Positions 37,901-45,260 are shown, numbered from the stretch's first letter. The stretch: 64,000 nucleotides of DNA from UBA4738 sp002413305 (GCA_036847185.1 DAIUAM010000013.1:1-64000); one strand, 5' to 3'. Numbers and translations: made by a program. The notes: generated by a model from the letters alone, not told the origin.

Positions 37901-38143
37901 GCCGCCGTGTCGGTCGACGATCGATCGCATCTCGTGGAAGTACCGCGCCATCAGTTGTCGGAGCGACTCCGGGTCAAGTTCCGTTCCGAGGACCGTCGAC
38001 CCGGCGATGTCGCAGAACAGCACGGTGACCACCTTGCGGGCCTCGGACACCGCGCCAGAGAGGATCATGCCGCACGCTAGGCACGACTGGGCATCCGGGC
38101 CGTTGTCGGTTCCACATCGCGGGCACGTGAGCGCGATCGTCAT
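34928..38143 (-). CDS. Zinc-ribbon–adenylate cyclase–AAA–TPR signalling protein
   Basis: 1,071 residues from ATG 38143, chosen because GGAAGGG lies upstream and the protein then begins MTIALTCPRCGTDNG. Domain order: zinc ribbon (CPRC...CLAC, about 7-26), class III cyclase (about 40-215), AAA_16/ORC-type ATPase with P-loop LAPAGLGKSRLV (about 275-290) and Walker B LVVVFDDIHWGEP, then TPR repeats from about 720 to the end. The cyclase site is canonical: metal Asp in LFCDIAGST, Lys in TEKFIGDAV, and Asp, Asn and Arg in VIGDAVNVAARLEQ. It is therefore predicted to be active, unlike the divergent domain of the protein at 19.7 kb. A longer frame to 38374 has no support. Confidence 0.85.
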   Translation of the reverse strand: MTIALTCPRCGTDNGPDAQSCLACGMILSGAVSEARKVVTVLFCDIAGSTVLGTELDPESLRQLMARYFHEMRSIVDRHGGTTEKFIGDAVMAVFGVPRLHEDDAIRAVRAALEMRANLHDLNEEFARRWGVQISTRSGVNTGEVIAGDPSRGESFVIGDAVNVAARLEQSAEPGDILIGELTYRLIRGVATTEALPALSVKGKREPLRAWRVMSVAAGVSGSPRQMDSPLVGREAELQSLEKAFQQTVDARSCELVTILAPAGLGKSRLVAELVSGLNGRAHVISGRCLPYGEGITFWPIVEVIRDAAGIGSLDSPEDVRPRLRQLLHPADAGHPVLDAELIEERLAALLGLSDVRPGIQETFWSVRKLLEQLAGRRPLVVVFDDIHWGEPTFLDLLEYLVDWLREVPVLILCMARPELLEVRGAWMTGKSNASIATLRPLSGGETDGLIHHLLSGGELTSETRTRIAGVAEGNPLFVEETLRMLVDDGFLQRSNGSWSVIGDLSSLTIPPTIQALLTARLDRLEHQERDVIERASIIGRTFWWGAVSELSPPERRATVGGALQSLTRKELIRPDRSELAEEDAFRFAHILIRDAAYGGIPKASRTDLHERFAGWLEAKIRGRAGEYEEIVGYHLEQAYQTLSELSPPNARTEALGRRAAIPLASAGRRAFARGDMPASVNLLSRAANLASADASARAQLLPDLAFALLETGDFDRMRKVSAETALAAATSGDPTLQAHAMVLGLWMRVFTDPEGWADEAFREANRAISIFESAHNEAGLAKAWALLGLVHLLTCQFAISEEEWERAAGHAHAAGNTREELEYLSWVPLVVWGGPTPVPEAIGKCHSVLERADGDRKAMSTAMFVMAKLEAMRGRFDEARQLIDRAHAILEEVAIPVWLSGPLTQMHGWVEVLAGEPVEAEPSLRRGVEVLREIGELSWLSTVAAILAEALYAQGREEDADEFVRISEEAAGSEDAYSQGLVRSIRSKILARRGELDAAVDLARDAVAILEPTDFLFLQGFSRLSLGEVLLAAGRTDEARAALGEAEALCGAKGFSVGVARARELLARLG

Positions 38144-38173
38144 GGAACAACCCTTCCATAGAAGGTGGGCCGG

Positions 38174-38202
38174 TTGACAAGAGGGCAACCGTTGGACAGG
38201 AT
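38174..38202 (+). promoter_or_regulatory. Predicted promoter of peptide/enzyme pair A
   Basis: A consensus -35 TTGACA (38174-38179), a 17-base spacer and CAGGAT (38197-38202) as -10 lie in the 167-base gap between the divergent cyclase and the peptide gene. A second TTGACA at 38248-38253 has only a weak -10 (ATGACT) behind it. Confidence 0.5.
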
Positions 38203-38310
38203 TCTGACCGGCCATCCGGGGACTGGTCAAGGGTGGGCCCGCGCCTCTTGACACCGGCGGGAAGATGCTCATGACTGTGTGCCCAGGATCTCGGTTGAGA
38301 GGAGCGGGCG

Positions 38311-38568
38311 ATGGCGGATGACGAAGGATACGAACAAGTGGCTTTGCTGGGTGACGCTCTCGACCGTGCTGCATTCAGGCGGGCCTTCTCCGAAGACCCG
38401 CTGGCGGCGATGACGACAAGCAACATCGACGCGTCGAAGATCCCGCAGAACATCATCGAAGCACTGGCCGAACTCACTCCCGCCGAGCTGCGTGTTCTTT
38501 CCCAGATCAAGGACGTCTTGCAGAAGGACGGGCTCCTTTCGTCGGGGATCATCGCCCATATGGTCTGA
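38311..38568 (+). CDS. Small leader-like peptide A (putative RiPP-type precursor)
   Basis: 85 residues without Cys, signal peptide or membrane segment. The block FRRAFSEDP (22-30) followed by IPQNIIEALAELTPAEL resembles leader regions of ribosomally made, modified peptides, where an F-R-x-x-F-x-x-D-P element and an amphipathic L(S/T)xxEL helix are common. It ends SGIIAHMV. Peptide B at 44.1-44.35 kb aligns over its whole length, with shared FR..F..DP, IPQ, K(D/E).LQ and I.A.MV. ATG 38311 follows TTGAGAGGAG. The enzyme gene starts 8 bases after the stop. That it is a substrate of that enzyme is inference; a small binding subunit is the alternative. Confidence 0.7.
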   Translation: MADDEGYEQVALLGDALDRAAFRRAFSEDPLAAMTTSNIDASKIPQNIIEALAELTPAELRVLSQIKDVLQKDGLLSSGIIAHMV

Positions 38569-38575
38569 CGCGGAC

Positions 38576-39328
38576 ATGTACAGCGTGTCGCGAACGGACG
38601 CGCGCGGCCGGTCGAGCCGTGCGCTCAGGCCGAGCGGCCGTCTGAGGGGGAAGATTGCTCTTATAGCGCCTGCATTCGGGAAGGCGTGCGAGGGGGTCTT
38701 TCGCCACCCGCAGATCGTCGACCTGCTCCCCGAGTATCTGATCGAGATCCACACCATCATCCGCTCGACCACGCCCTTGATGGAAGCCGGAATCGCCAGG
38801 GCGGAGGCGATGGCGCCGGCCGACCCTGTGGCCGGCGGGGTCGCTGCGTACCTCCGCCGTCACGTCGAGGAGGAGCGGTTCCACGACAAGTGGCTCCTTG
38901 AGGATCTCGAGCTCATGGGAATGCCTCCTGCGGCCGTGCTGGAACGGCTGCCGACGGCCACCGTGGCGAGCCTGGCCGGCGCTCAGTATTACTGGGCGCT
39001 TCACTACCACCCGATCACGCTCCTGGGGTATTTCGCTTTCGCGGAGGGGTTCCCGCCCTCGGGCGCGCTGGTCGAGGAGTTGATCGAGCGGACCGGCTAT
39101 CCGCGGGCTGCCTTCCGGACCTTCATCGTGCACGGCGAGCTCGATCCGGGACACCGTGAGGAGATCGACCGGACCATCGACGGGTTGCCGCTGGAGCCAG
39201 GGCACGAGGTGGCGCTCGGGCTGTCGGCGATGACCACTGGTCGGCTGCTCACCAAGACGCTCGTGGAGCTGGTCGAGGACGTCGGCACCGCCGAGAGGCC
39301 TCTCGGACAGGCCTCGAGACGCACCTGA
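38576..39328 (+). CDS. Haem-oxygenase-fold diiron-type redox enzyme A
   Basis: 250 residues, all-helical, of the iron-containing redox enzyme (HDO) family related to CADD, UndA and PqqC/TenA-like proteins. Putative metal ligands are Glu70 (PLMEAG), Glu99/Glu100 and His103 in RRHVEEERFHDKW, Glu157 in FAFAEGFPP, and His186, Asp190 and His193 in VHGELDPGHRE. The last group has the H-x3-D-x2-H spacing of CADD. It is about half identical to the enzyme at 43.4-44.1 kb. ATG 38576 gives an N-terminus of the same length as the paralogue. A hairpin follows at 39343, so the pair is probably its own transcription unit. Confidence 0.8.
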   Translation: MYSVSRTDARGRSSRALRPSGRLRGKIALIAPAFGKACEGVFRHPQIVDLLPEYLIEIHTIIRSTTPLMEAGIARAEAMAPADPVAGGVAAYLRRHVEEERFHDKWLLEDLELMGMPPAAVLERLPTATVASLAGAQYYWALHYHPITLLGYFAFAEGFPPSGALVEELIERTGYPRAAFRTFIVHGELDPGHREEIDRTIDGLPLEPGHEVALGLSAMTTGRLLTKTLVELVEDVGTAERPLGQASRRT

Positions 39329-39342
39329 ACCAGCGTTCTTTC

Positions 39343-39373
39343 GCGACGGCGCAGTTTCCATCTTCGCCGTCGC
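39343..39373. terminator. Hairpin after peptide/enzyme pair A
   Basis: GCGACGGCG and CGCCGTCGC form a perfect 9-base stem with a 13-base loop, 15 bases after the enzyme A stop and before the permease gene. There is no T-run. Confidence 0.5.
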
Positions 39374-39428
39374 CGATGCACAATGCGGCGAGGAACTATC
39401 CGGACGTCTCCAGTCAGGAGGTCTTGCG

Positions 39429-40961
39429 GTGGACACAGCCGACCCACTCGGTGCCCGGTCCGCGCCACGCACTCCGTCGGCGGGCCTCGCCCAGGAGGCG
39501 ATCGGTCTCCGCGAGGTGTTCTTCCAATCGGTCACCCACATGGCGCCGGCCGCCGCCGTTGCCTTCTCGATCATCGCGGGAGCCGGCTTCGCTGCAGGGG
39601 CGCTGCCACTGGCGGTGATCCTCGCCTTGATCGGATGCCTGCTGGTGGCGCTCTCGATCGGACAGCTGGCGCGGCACCTGCCGTCGGCTGGGAGCTTCTA
39701 CACATACACCGCCCGAGGTATCCATCCCGGGGTCGGGTTCCTGGTCGCATGGGCCTATGCCGTCGCCGAGCCGCTCGTGGCTCCCCTGCTGTTCCTGATC
39801 TTCGGACACCTCGTCGCGAACACGCTGCACCAGGAGCTCGGGTGGAACTACGGCCAGTGGTGGTGGCCGGCCGCGCTCTTCGCCGCGGTCGTGGTCTTCG
39901 TACTCGGCTACTTCGGGATCCGGATCAGTGCTCGGACGGGGACCATCCTGGGGTTGTTCGAGATCGGGGTGTTCACGGCTCTGGCCGTCTGGCTCATCGC
40001 GAAGGCCGGCAGCGCCAATACGCTCGCGGTGTTCGGAACGAAGTTCGCGACCGCGAAAGGCTTCGTCGGCATCGGCGGCGTGGTGGCCGGGTCCATCTAC
40101 ACCATCCTGGCCTTCATCGGCTTCGAAGCGGCGGCGCCGCTCGCGGAGGAGACCAGAGACCCCAGACGCAACATCAAGCTCGCCGTGGTGTATTCGTGCA
40201 TCTGCATCGGCGTCTTCTACGTCCTCACCACCTACGCCGCGACCGTGTATTTCGGACCCGGCAAGTTCGGGGGTTTCGGGAGCTTCGGCGGCGGCAACCC
40301 GTGGGACGGGCTCGCCCGCGCCGTGTGGGGAGGCGGTTGGTTCATCGTGTTCCTCGCCATCGCCAACTCGGCCATCGCCAATTCCAATGCCGCGGCGAAC
40401 GCGACGACCAGGACGTGGTTCGCGATGGGGCGCATCCGGCTGCTGCCGGGGTTCTTCGCCCACACCCATCCTCGGTACAAGTCGCCGGACGTCGCAGTCG
40501 TCGCGCAGTTCGTGGTCGGCGTGGTCCTGACCCTGGTGCTGGGCGCGAAGTACGGGCCGTTCCCGGTGGCCTTCATCCTGGTGGCGACCATCGATACGGC
40601 CATCATCATCGCCATCTACATGCTCGTGAACGTGTCGTGCATCCTCTTTTACATCCGCGAGCAGCGGGCCGAGTTCAACGTGCTGCTGCATGGCATCCTG
40701 CCCCTCGCCGGTATCGCAGCCTTCGTGCCCGCGTTCTTCACGGCCGTCGGTGTCGGCAAGTCCGTCTTCAGCTTCGTCGTCCCGTTGCCGTCTCCGTACA
40801 ACCTCGTCGGCATCATCGACGGCATCCTGATGGGCGTTGGGGTCATCTACCTGATCGTTCTTTCTGTGGTGGCCCCGAAGCGCATCCGGGATACCGGCCG
40901 TGTGTTCATCGACGAGCCGGAGGTGGCCGCGCAGCCCGGCACCGCGCCGGCGGCCGTGTAA
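39429..40961 (+). CDS. APC-family amino-acid permease
   Basis: 510 residues with 12 predicted membrane helices. VTHMAPAAAVAFSIIAGAGF near the start and FIGFEAAAPLAEETRDPRRN in helix 6-7 are signatures of the amino acid-polyamine-organocation superfamily. The substrate is unknown. GTG 39429 follows CAGGAGG. It ends nine bases before the acetamidase gene, so the two probably form one operon for uptake and hydrolysis of a nitrogen compound. It lies between the two peptide/enzyme modules, but the hairpin at 39343 argues against co-transcription with module A. Confidence 0.88.
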   Translation: MDTADPLGARSAPRTPSAGLAQEAIGLREVFFQSVTHMAPAAAVAFSIIAGAGFAAGALPLAVILALIGCLLVALSIGQLARHLPSAGSFYTYTARGIHPGVGFLVAWAYAVAEPLVAPLLFLIFGHLVANTLHQELGWNYGQWWWPAALFAAVVVFVLGYFGIRISARTGTILGLFEIGVFTALAVWLIAKAGSANTLAVFGTKFATAKGFVGIGGVVAGSIYTILAFIGFEAAAPLAEETRDPRRNIKLAVVYSCICIGVFYVLTTYAATVYFGPGKFGGFGSFGGGNPWDGLARAVWGGGWFIVFLAIANSAIANSNAAANATTRTWFAMGRIRLLPGFFAHTHPRYKSPDVAVVAQFVVGVVLTLVLGAKYGPFPVAFILVATIDTAIIIAIYMLVNVSCILFYIREQRAEFNVLLHGILPLAGIAAFVPAFFTAVGVGKSVFSFVVPLPSPYNLVGIIDGILMGVGVIYLIVLSVVAPKRIRDTGRVFIDEPEVAAQPGTAPAAV

Positions 40962-40970
40962 GAGGACTTC

Positions 40971-41993
40971 GTGGGTGCGCTTGATGTTCTGACGTATCGG
41001 CCGAACCCGTCCGAGTTCGCGTGGACGTTCGGCGGCGCGGCGCCCATCCGTCGCCTCCGGCCCGAGACCGTGCTGGAGCTGTGGACGGAGGATGCGTTCG
41101 GCGGCAAGGTCCGAGGTCCCGACGACCTTGTGTCGAAGGTCGTGGAGTTCCCCTTCGTCAACCCCCAGACGGGACCCTTCTACGTCGAGGGCGCCGAGCC
41201 GGGCGATTCGCTGGCCTTGCACTTCGTGTCGATCGAACCGTCCCGTGATTGGGCCGCCTCCACCACGATCCCGCTGTTCGGTTCGCTGACCACCACGCAC
41301 ACCACGGCGGGCCTGCAGGAGCCGCTGCCCGAGCTGGTGTGGATGTACGAGGTGGACGCCAAGCGTCGCACGGTCACGTACCGGGCGAAGGAGAGCGGCT
41401 TCGTGGTGGACCTGCCGCTGGCCCCGATGCACGGGACGGTCGGCGTGGCCCCCGCCGCATTCGAGGCGCGCTCGTCGCTGGTGCCCGATGCGCACGGCGG
41501 GAACATGGACACCCCCGAGATGCGCGCGGGCACCACGTGCTACCTGGGCGTCAACGTGGAGGGGGCACTCTTCTCGATCGGGGACGGACACTGCCGGCAA
41601 GGCGAGGGCGAGAGTTGCGGGGTCGCCGTCGAGGCGGCCATGGATACGGTCCTGATCGTTGACCTCATCAAGGGAGTGGCCACGCCCTGGCCACGACTGG
41701 AGAACGACGACTACCTGATGAGCGCGGGGTCCGCCCGGCCCTTGGAGGACGCCTTCCGGATCGCCCAAGTCGACCTGATCGACTGGATGCAGGCCGAGTT
41801 CGGGCTGGCCAGGCTGGATGGATACCAGCTCCTGTCCCAGGCGAGCGAGACGCCGGTGGCCAACGTGGTCGACCCGAACTACACGTGCCTCACGAAGATC
41901 CGCAAGGCGTACCTGCCGGCTGTTGACGTGTACAGCGGTGCGCACACACGGCTCAGGGAGATGGCGTCGGCGTACTCGGCCGAGCGCTGGTAG
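40971..41993 (+). CDS. Acetamidase/formamidase-family protein
   Basis: 340 residues of the FmdA/AmdA family, metal-dependent amidases that release ammonia from formamide, acetamide or related amides. Visible motifs are TVLELWTEDAFGGKV, NPQTGPFYVEGAEPGD, LAPMHGTVGVAPA, HGGNMDTPEMRAGTTCYLGV and GDGHCRQGEGESCGVAVE. GTG 40971 follows GAGGACTTC. The pairing with a permease supports a catabolic unit. Confidence 0.9.
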   Translation: MGALDVLTYRPNPSEFAWTFGGAAPIRRLRPETVLELWTEDAFGGKVRGPDDLVSKVVEFPFVNPQTGPFYVEGAEPGDSLALHFVSIEPSRDWAASTTIPLFGSLTTTHTTAGLQEPLPELVWMYEVDAKRRTVTYRAKESGFVVDLPLAPMHGTVGVAPAAFEARSSLVPDAHGGNMDTPEMRAGTTCYLGVNVEGALFSIGDGHCRQGEGESCGVAVEAAMDTVLIVDLIKGVATPWPRLENDDYLMSAGSARPLEDAFRIAQVDLIDWMQAEFGLARLDGYQLLSQASETPVANVVDPNYTCLTKIRKAYLPAVDVYSGAHTRLREMASAYSAERW

Positions 41994-42054
41994 CAGTCAT
42001 CAGCCCTCGGCGTCGAACACTCGGATCACGGGAAGATGCCCGGCAGGGATCGAG

Positions 42055-42068
42055 AAGGGTCGCCCTTT
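42055..42068. terminator. Small hairpin between convergent genes
   Basis: AAGGG-TCG-CCCTT with a following T lies in the 106-base gap between the acetamidase stop (41993) and the end of the minus-strand operon (42100). It could serve both directions. The stem is only five bases. Confidence 0.3.
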
Positions 42069-42099
42069 GACCGACGATCCGGCTGCGCTCCGGAACCCT

Positions 42100-42336
42100 T
42101 CAGCCGCCGCGGCCTCTCTTCGCGATCCGACCGACCGTCTCAACCCAGACCGGCACGCCGTCGATCTCGCGAGGGACTTGGTCGGCGAGTAACCCTTCGA
42201 CCAGGTTCACTTTCACTCCATATCCCTCGCCGATGAGGGCGATCCCGATCCCATTGACGTCTGGATGCTTCCCGACCAGCTTCGTGACCTTGGCCTTGGC
42301 TGCCCGAGCCTGCTCGAGGGTGCTCGCCTTCGCCAC
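42100..42336 (-). CDS. Small Nal1-like domain protein
   Basis: 78 residues, with HPDVNGIGIALIGEGYGVKV and LPREIDGVPV-like text (VPREIDGVPVWVETVGRI). It resembles the small N-terminal sub-domain found with Nal1-type trypsin-like proteases, where a strand pattern GIGI...V.V precedes an IDGVPV turn. It starts at ATG 42336, only four bases after the protease stop, so the two may assemble as separately encoded parts of one enzyme. It is the last gene of the minus-strand peptide operon. Confidence 0.6.
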   Translation of the reverse strand: MAKASTLEQARAAKAKVTKLVGKHPDVNGIGIALIGEGYGVKVNLVEGLLADQVPREIDGVPVWVETVGRIAKRGRGG

Positions 42337-42340
42337 AACC

Positions 42341-43342
42341 TCACGCTAGCAGCTGGGCGTTGAGGTCGTTCAGGACATTGGCCATCAGGCTCGCGTAGCT
42401 CACGCCTTCTCCGTTCGATCCGCCCGTCTGGGAGCCGGCCACAAGCAGACCAAAGGCCAAGAGGGTTCCCGAAGTGAAGACCAGCGACCCGCTGTCGCCC
42501 GGCATGCTGAAGGGCCCTGCCCCCGTGCCCTCGATCTCCATCTGGTCGTCGAAGCGGATGTTGCCGATGTCATATTCGAAAACCACGTTGTCGAGCTCGA
42601 ACGCCGTCACGCGTCCCTCGGTCAGGCCGGTCGTCCGGCCGAGCTTTTGGACCAGGGTCACGCCGGCGAAGTCGGACTTCAGACCGGCCAGCGCACCCGC
42701 GCCTGTCAGGGTCGTGGGGTCGAAGCCCATCGCCGGGATCACGGTGGCGAGAGCACAATCCACCCTGTTCGCTCCCGTCGTCAGGAGCGGCGTGAACACG
42801 TCCAGGTTTCCGATGGTGTCGGATCCCTTCGCGCCGTGGTCGAACTTGTTTGGCTGGACGATGGCGTCGCCACTCTTCCCTCGGTTCTCGTTCGCGAGGA
42901 TATGGTTGTTGGAGAGGATCCTCGGGCTGTCATCACCGCCGTTCATCATGGTGACGAAACACCCCAGCGTGCCGCCGAGGGTGTCGAAATGGCCGGCGGA
43001 GGCGCCGATGAGCAAGGGTCGCTGCTTCGTCTGGTGCCAGAGCGTCTGCTTCACCACGCGGCCAACGTACCGAACGTCCATCTCCCCTCTCGACTCTCGA
43101 TCGATGTGCTGGACGTGTGGGCCGCGTTCCAGTCTTCGGTGCTGAATGCGCACTGCCACCTTGAAGTCCCCTGCTCCGGAGGGGGTCACGCCGAGCGAAA
43201 GCAACGGGATCGGCTTCCGGTAATCGGCGATCCTCCCGGCGGGCAAACCGAGAGCGTCAGCCTCCTGGGTAGAGAGGGATATCTCCCTATAGACCTTGTG
43301 CTTCAGCGTGGTCTTGAGATCCCGAACCGAGTCCAGTTTCAT
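42341..43342 (-). CDS. Trypsin-like serine protease (Nal1-like)
   Basis: 333 residues with a chymotrypsin-fold triad: His147 in RILSNNHILANEN, Asp195 in ANRVDCALATV and Ser284 in SMPGDSGSLVF. There is no signal peptide, so it is likely cytosolic, as expected for a maturation or leader-cleaving protease. The first about 100 residues are a separate charged region (LKTTLKHKVYREISLS). It lies 25 bases downstream of enzyme B and shares its operon with peptide B. Cleavage of peptide B is an inference from gene order. ATG 43342. Confidence 0.8.
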   Translation of the reverse strand: MKLDSVRDLKTTLKHKVYREISLSTQEADALGLPAGRIADYRKPIPLLSLGVTPSGAGDFKVAVRIQHRRLERGPHVQHIDRESRGEMDVRYVGRVVKQTLWHQTKQRPLLIGASAGHFDTLGGTLGCFVTMMNGGDDSPRILSNNHILANENRGKSGDAIVQPNKFDHGAKGSDTIGNLDVFTPLLTTGANRVDCALATVIPAMGFDPTTLTGAGALAGLKSDFAGVTLVQKLGRTTGLTEGRVTAFELDNVVFEYDIGNIRFDDQMEIEGTGAGPFSMPGDSGSLVFTSGTLLAFGLLVAGSQTGGSNGEGVSYASLMANVLNDLNAQLLA

Positions 43343-43367
43343 CTCGACTGCCTACAAACTCCTCCGC

Positions 43368-44099
43368 CTAGATCAACCAGTCCCCGGGAAGTCGGGCCAC
43401 CTCAAGGAGCGAGCGGGAGACCAGGATTCCGGTGGACAGCGCGGACAGGCCGAGGACGTTCTCCTGGTCACGTGTCAGCGACAGGGCGTCCATCGCTCGG
43501 TCGAGTTCCTCCCTGTGGCCCGGATCGAGGTCGCCGTGGAGCACGAAGGTGCGGAAGGCCGCCTCCGGATAGCCGGTCCGCTCCCTCAGTTCACGGATCA
43601 GCTGAGGGTTCGGTGGGAAGCCCTCCATGAAAGCGAAGTATCCGAGGAGCGCTACCGGATGGTAATGAAGAATCCAGTAGTACTGCGAGCCGGCGATGGA
43701 GGCCACCGTTGCCGAGGGTACGCGGGCCAGCGCCTGCTTCCGCGGAATCCCGAGCACCTCGAGGTCATCGAGCAGCCATTCGTCGTGATTCGTCTCTTCC
43801 GGGATGTGAACGTCGAGGTACTTGGCCACGCCCGCCGCGACGGGGTCGCCGTCAGCTATAGCCAGTGCCCGCGCGCGGCCCGCTTCCATGAGAGGCACGG
43901 TGCTCCGGATGATGGCATGTTGGGTGATGAGGTACTCTGGCCACAGCTCCCTGATCCGGGCATGCATGAAGACCTCTTGGCAGGCCCGCGCGAACGAAGG
44001 CGTGATCAGTTCGATCTTCTGGCGGAGCCGGCTGCTTGTCGTAGAAGCGGGGCCGGGCCGCTCCAGCACGTCCGTCTGCCAGGGCCGACGTCCGACCAT
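43368..44099 (-). CDS. Haem-oxygenase-fold diiron-type redox enzyme B
   Basis: 243 residues, paralogue of enzyme A. Putative ligands are at matching positions: Glu72 (PLMEAG), Glu101/102 and His105 in VHIPEETNHDEW, Glu159 in FAFMEGFPP, and His188, Asp192 and His195 in LHGDLDPGHRE. Strongly shared stretches include SQYYWILHYHP versus AQYYWALHYHP. ATG 44099 is two bases after the peptide B stop, so the two are translationally coupled. The first 25 residues are variable. Substrate and reaction are unknown; known HDO enzymes use O2 for oxidation, C-C cleavage or N-oxygenation. Confidence 0.8.
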   Translation of the reverse strand: MVGRRPWQTDVLERPGPASTTSSRLRQKIELITPSFARACQEVFMHARIRELWPEYLITQHAIIRSTVPLMEAGRARALAIADGDPVAAGVAKYLDVHIPEETNHDEWLLDDLEVLGIPRKQALARVPSATVASIAGSQYYWILHYHPVALLGYFAFMEGFPPNPQLIRELRERTGYPEAAFRTFVLHGDLDPGHREELDRAMDALSLTRDQENVLGLSALSTGILVSRSLLEVARLPGDWLI

Positions 44100-44101
44100 C
44101 C

Positions 44102-44350
44102 CTAGACCATCTGGGCCGTGATGTGTGGCGGAACGTTGTGGTTCTGGAGAGTCTCCTTTACGGATGCCAGCGCCGCAAGCTGTTCGGAGGACAAGCTGCG
44201 TATCGTGTCGAGGAGCTCCTGCGGGATCTGGGCCTTGTCGACACCGTGCTGCTCCAGGGTCCCATCCGGATCCGAGAGGAACGAATCGCGGAAGTCCTGC
44301 TTCGAAATCGCCGCACCGAGCTTCGCGATCTCGTCATGGCCACTGTTCAT
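44102..44350 (-). CDS. Small leader-like peptide B (putative RiPP-type precursor)
   Basis: 82 residues, no Cys. FRDSFLSDP (20-28), QIPQELLDTI (41-50) and LSSEQLAAL (53-61) form the leader-like part; the end is VPPHITAQMV. It aligns end to end with peptide A (38.3 kb), while the stretch just before the common I-x-A-x-M-V end is the most different part, as would fit a variable core in a conserved frame. ATG 44350 is preceded by AAAGGAG. It heads a four-gene operon: peptide, diiron-type enzyme, protease, Nal1-like small protein. Confidence 0.7.
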   Translation of the reverse strand: MNSGHDEIAKLGAAISKQDFRDSFLSDPDGTLEQHGVDKAQIPQELLDTIRSLSSEQLAALASVKETLQNHNVPPHITAQMV

Positions 44351-44379
44351 GGCGGCTCCTTTCGGGTTGCTGAGGTTAT

Positions 44380-44408
44380 CACCTACGCTGATTCCCTCCG
44401 GAAGTCAA
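44380..44408 (-). promoter_or_regulatory. Predicted promoter of the peptide B operon
   Basis: On the minus strand, TTGACT (44408-44403) and TAGGTG (44385-44380) are 17 bases apart. The predicted start near 44373 gives a leader of about 23 bases containing AAAGGAG. Confidence 0.45.
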
Positions 44409-44440
44409 CCGTCCGGCGCCGCACCACGGGTTCAGCCTTC

Positions 44441-45260
44441 TTACGGCGTTGTCGTCGCCTGACCCTCATCGACCTGAGTTGCACGTAGCCCTTGCTTGAC
44501 AGCTCGATCCATGCCGTACCTGTAAAGCCGAGGCGTAAGGACTCGAAACACTTGCATGGCGGCGAGCCACCGTGGGATCGAACGCTCCGGCGCGATCCCC
44601 TTCGCCACGACGCGAACGATCACCCTCGCAACGTCCTCTGGCCTCAACACCTTTCGGCCCTTCGCTATGGCGTTGTTGTGGGGGAAGCCCTCCGTTGCAA
44701 CCAGCCCAGGATTCACCCGCGGTAACCAGGATCCCGTGAGGCTTCATAGTGCTGTTAAGGGATTCGGAGAAGGCGACCACGGCGTGCTTGGAGGCGCTGT
44801 AGACGGCCGAGCCGGGGACGGCGAACCGGCCGGCCAGCGAAGCGACGTTCACCACGTGTCCCCGGCCGGCCTCGAGCATCATGGGGAGGAAGGCCTTCGT
44901 GCCGTACAGGACGCCGAGGTAGTTGATCCTGGTGACCTGTTCGGCCTTCTCCATGGACATGTCGGCGAACCAGCCCCCGCCAGGCACGCCCGCGTTGTTG
45001 ACCAGGACATCGCACCGGCCGAACTCTTGACGCGTCCGTTCGGCGAGCGCCTGGACCTGCGCCCAGTCTCCGACATCGCAGACCACCGGGACCGCCATGC
45101 CGCCCCGGTTCCCGATCTCCTGGACGAGCTCGTTCAGCCGTTCCTCGCGCCGGGCGGCGACCACCACCCGGGCGCCCTCCCGGGCGAAGGCGGCCGCGGT
45201 GGCCCACCCGATGCCGGCCGACGCGCCGGTGACGACGGCGACGGAACCCTTCAACTCCAC
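44441..45260 (-). pseudogene. Short-chain dehydrogenase, frameshifted
   Basis: A classical SDR read in two frames. From GTG 45260: VVTGASAGIGWATA (cofactor site), LVNNAGVPGGGWF, and the catalytic SAVYSASKHAV (Tyr, Lys). After HGILVT the frame is lost. The next frame continues with VNPGLVATEGF and a normal C-terminal third (RPEDVARVIVRVVAKG). One extra G in the coding-strand GGG at 44716-44718 explains the break; removing it gives VTAVNPGLVATEGF, a standard SDR sequence. The restored length is about 272. It is preceded at four bases by another SDR gene. Pseudogene or sequence error. Confidence 0.8.

Noticed and set aside
38248..38276. Second TTGACA before peptide A as its main promoter
   Set aside because: The -10 at the right spacing (ATGACT) is poor; the upstream TTGACA with CAGGAT is the better match.
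39414..41945. An 843-codon open frame on the minus strand opposite the permease and acetamidase
   Set aside because: It has no family motif and extreme Arg/His/Asp composition, and it mirrors two clear genes on the plus strand. It is a high-GC antisense shadow.
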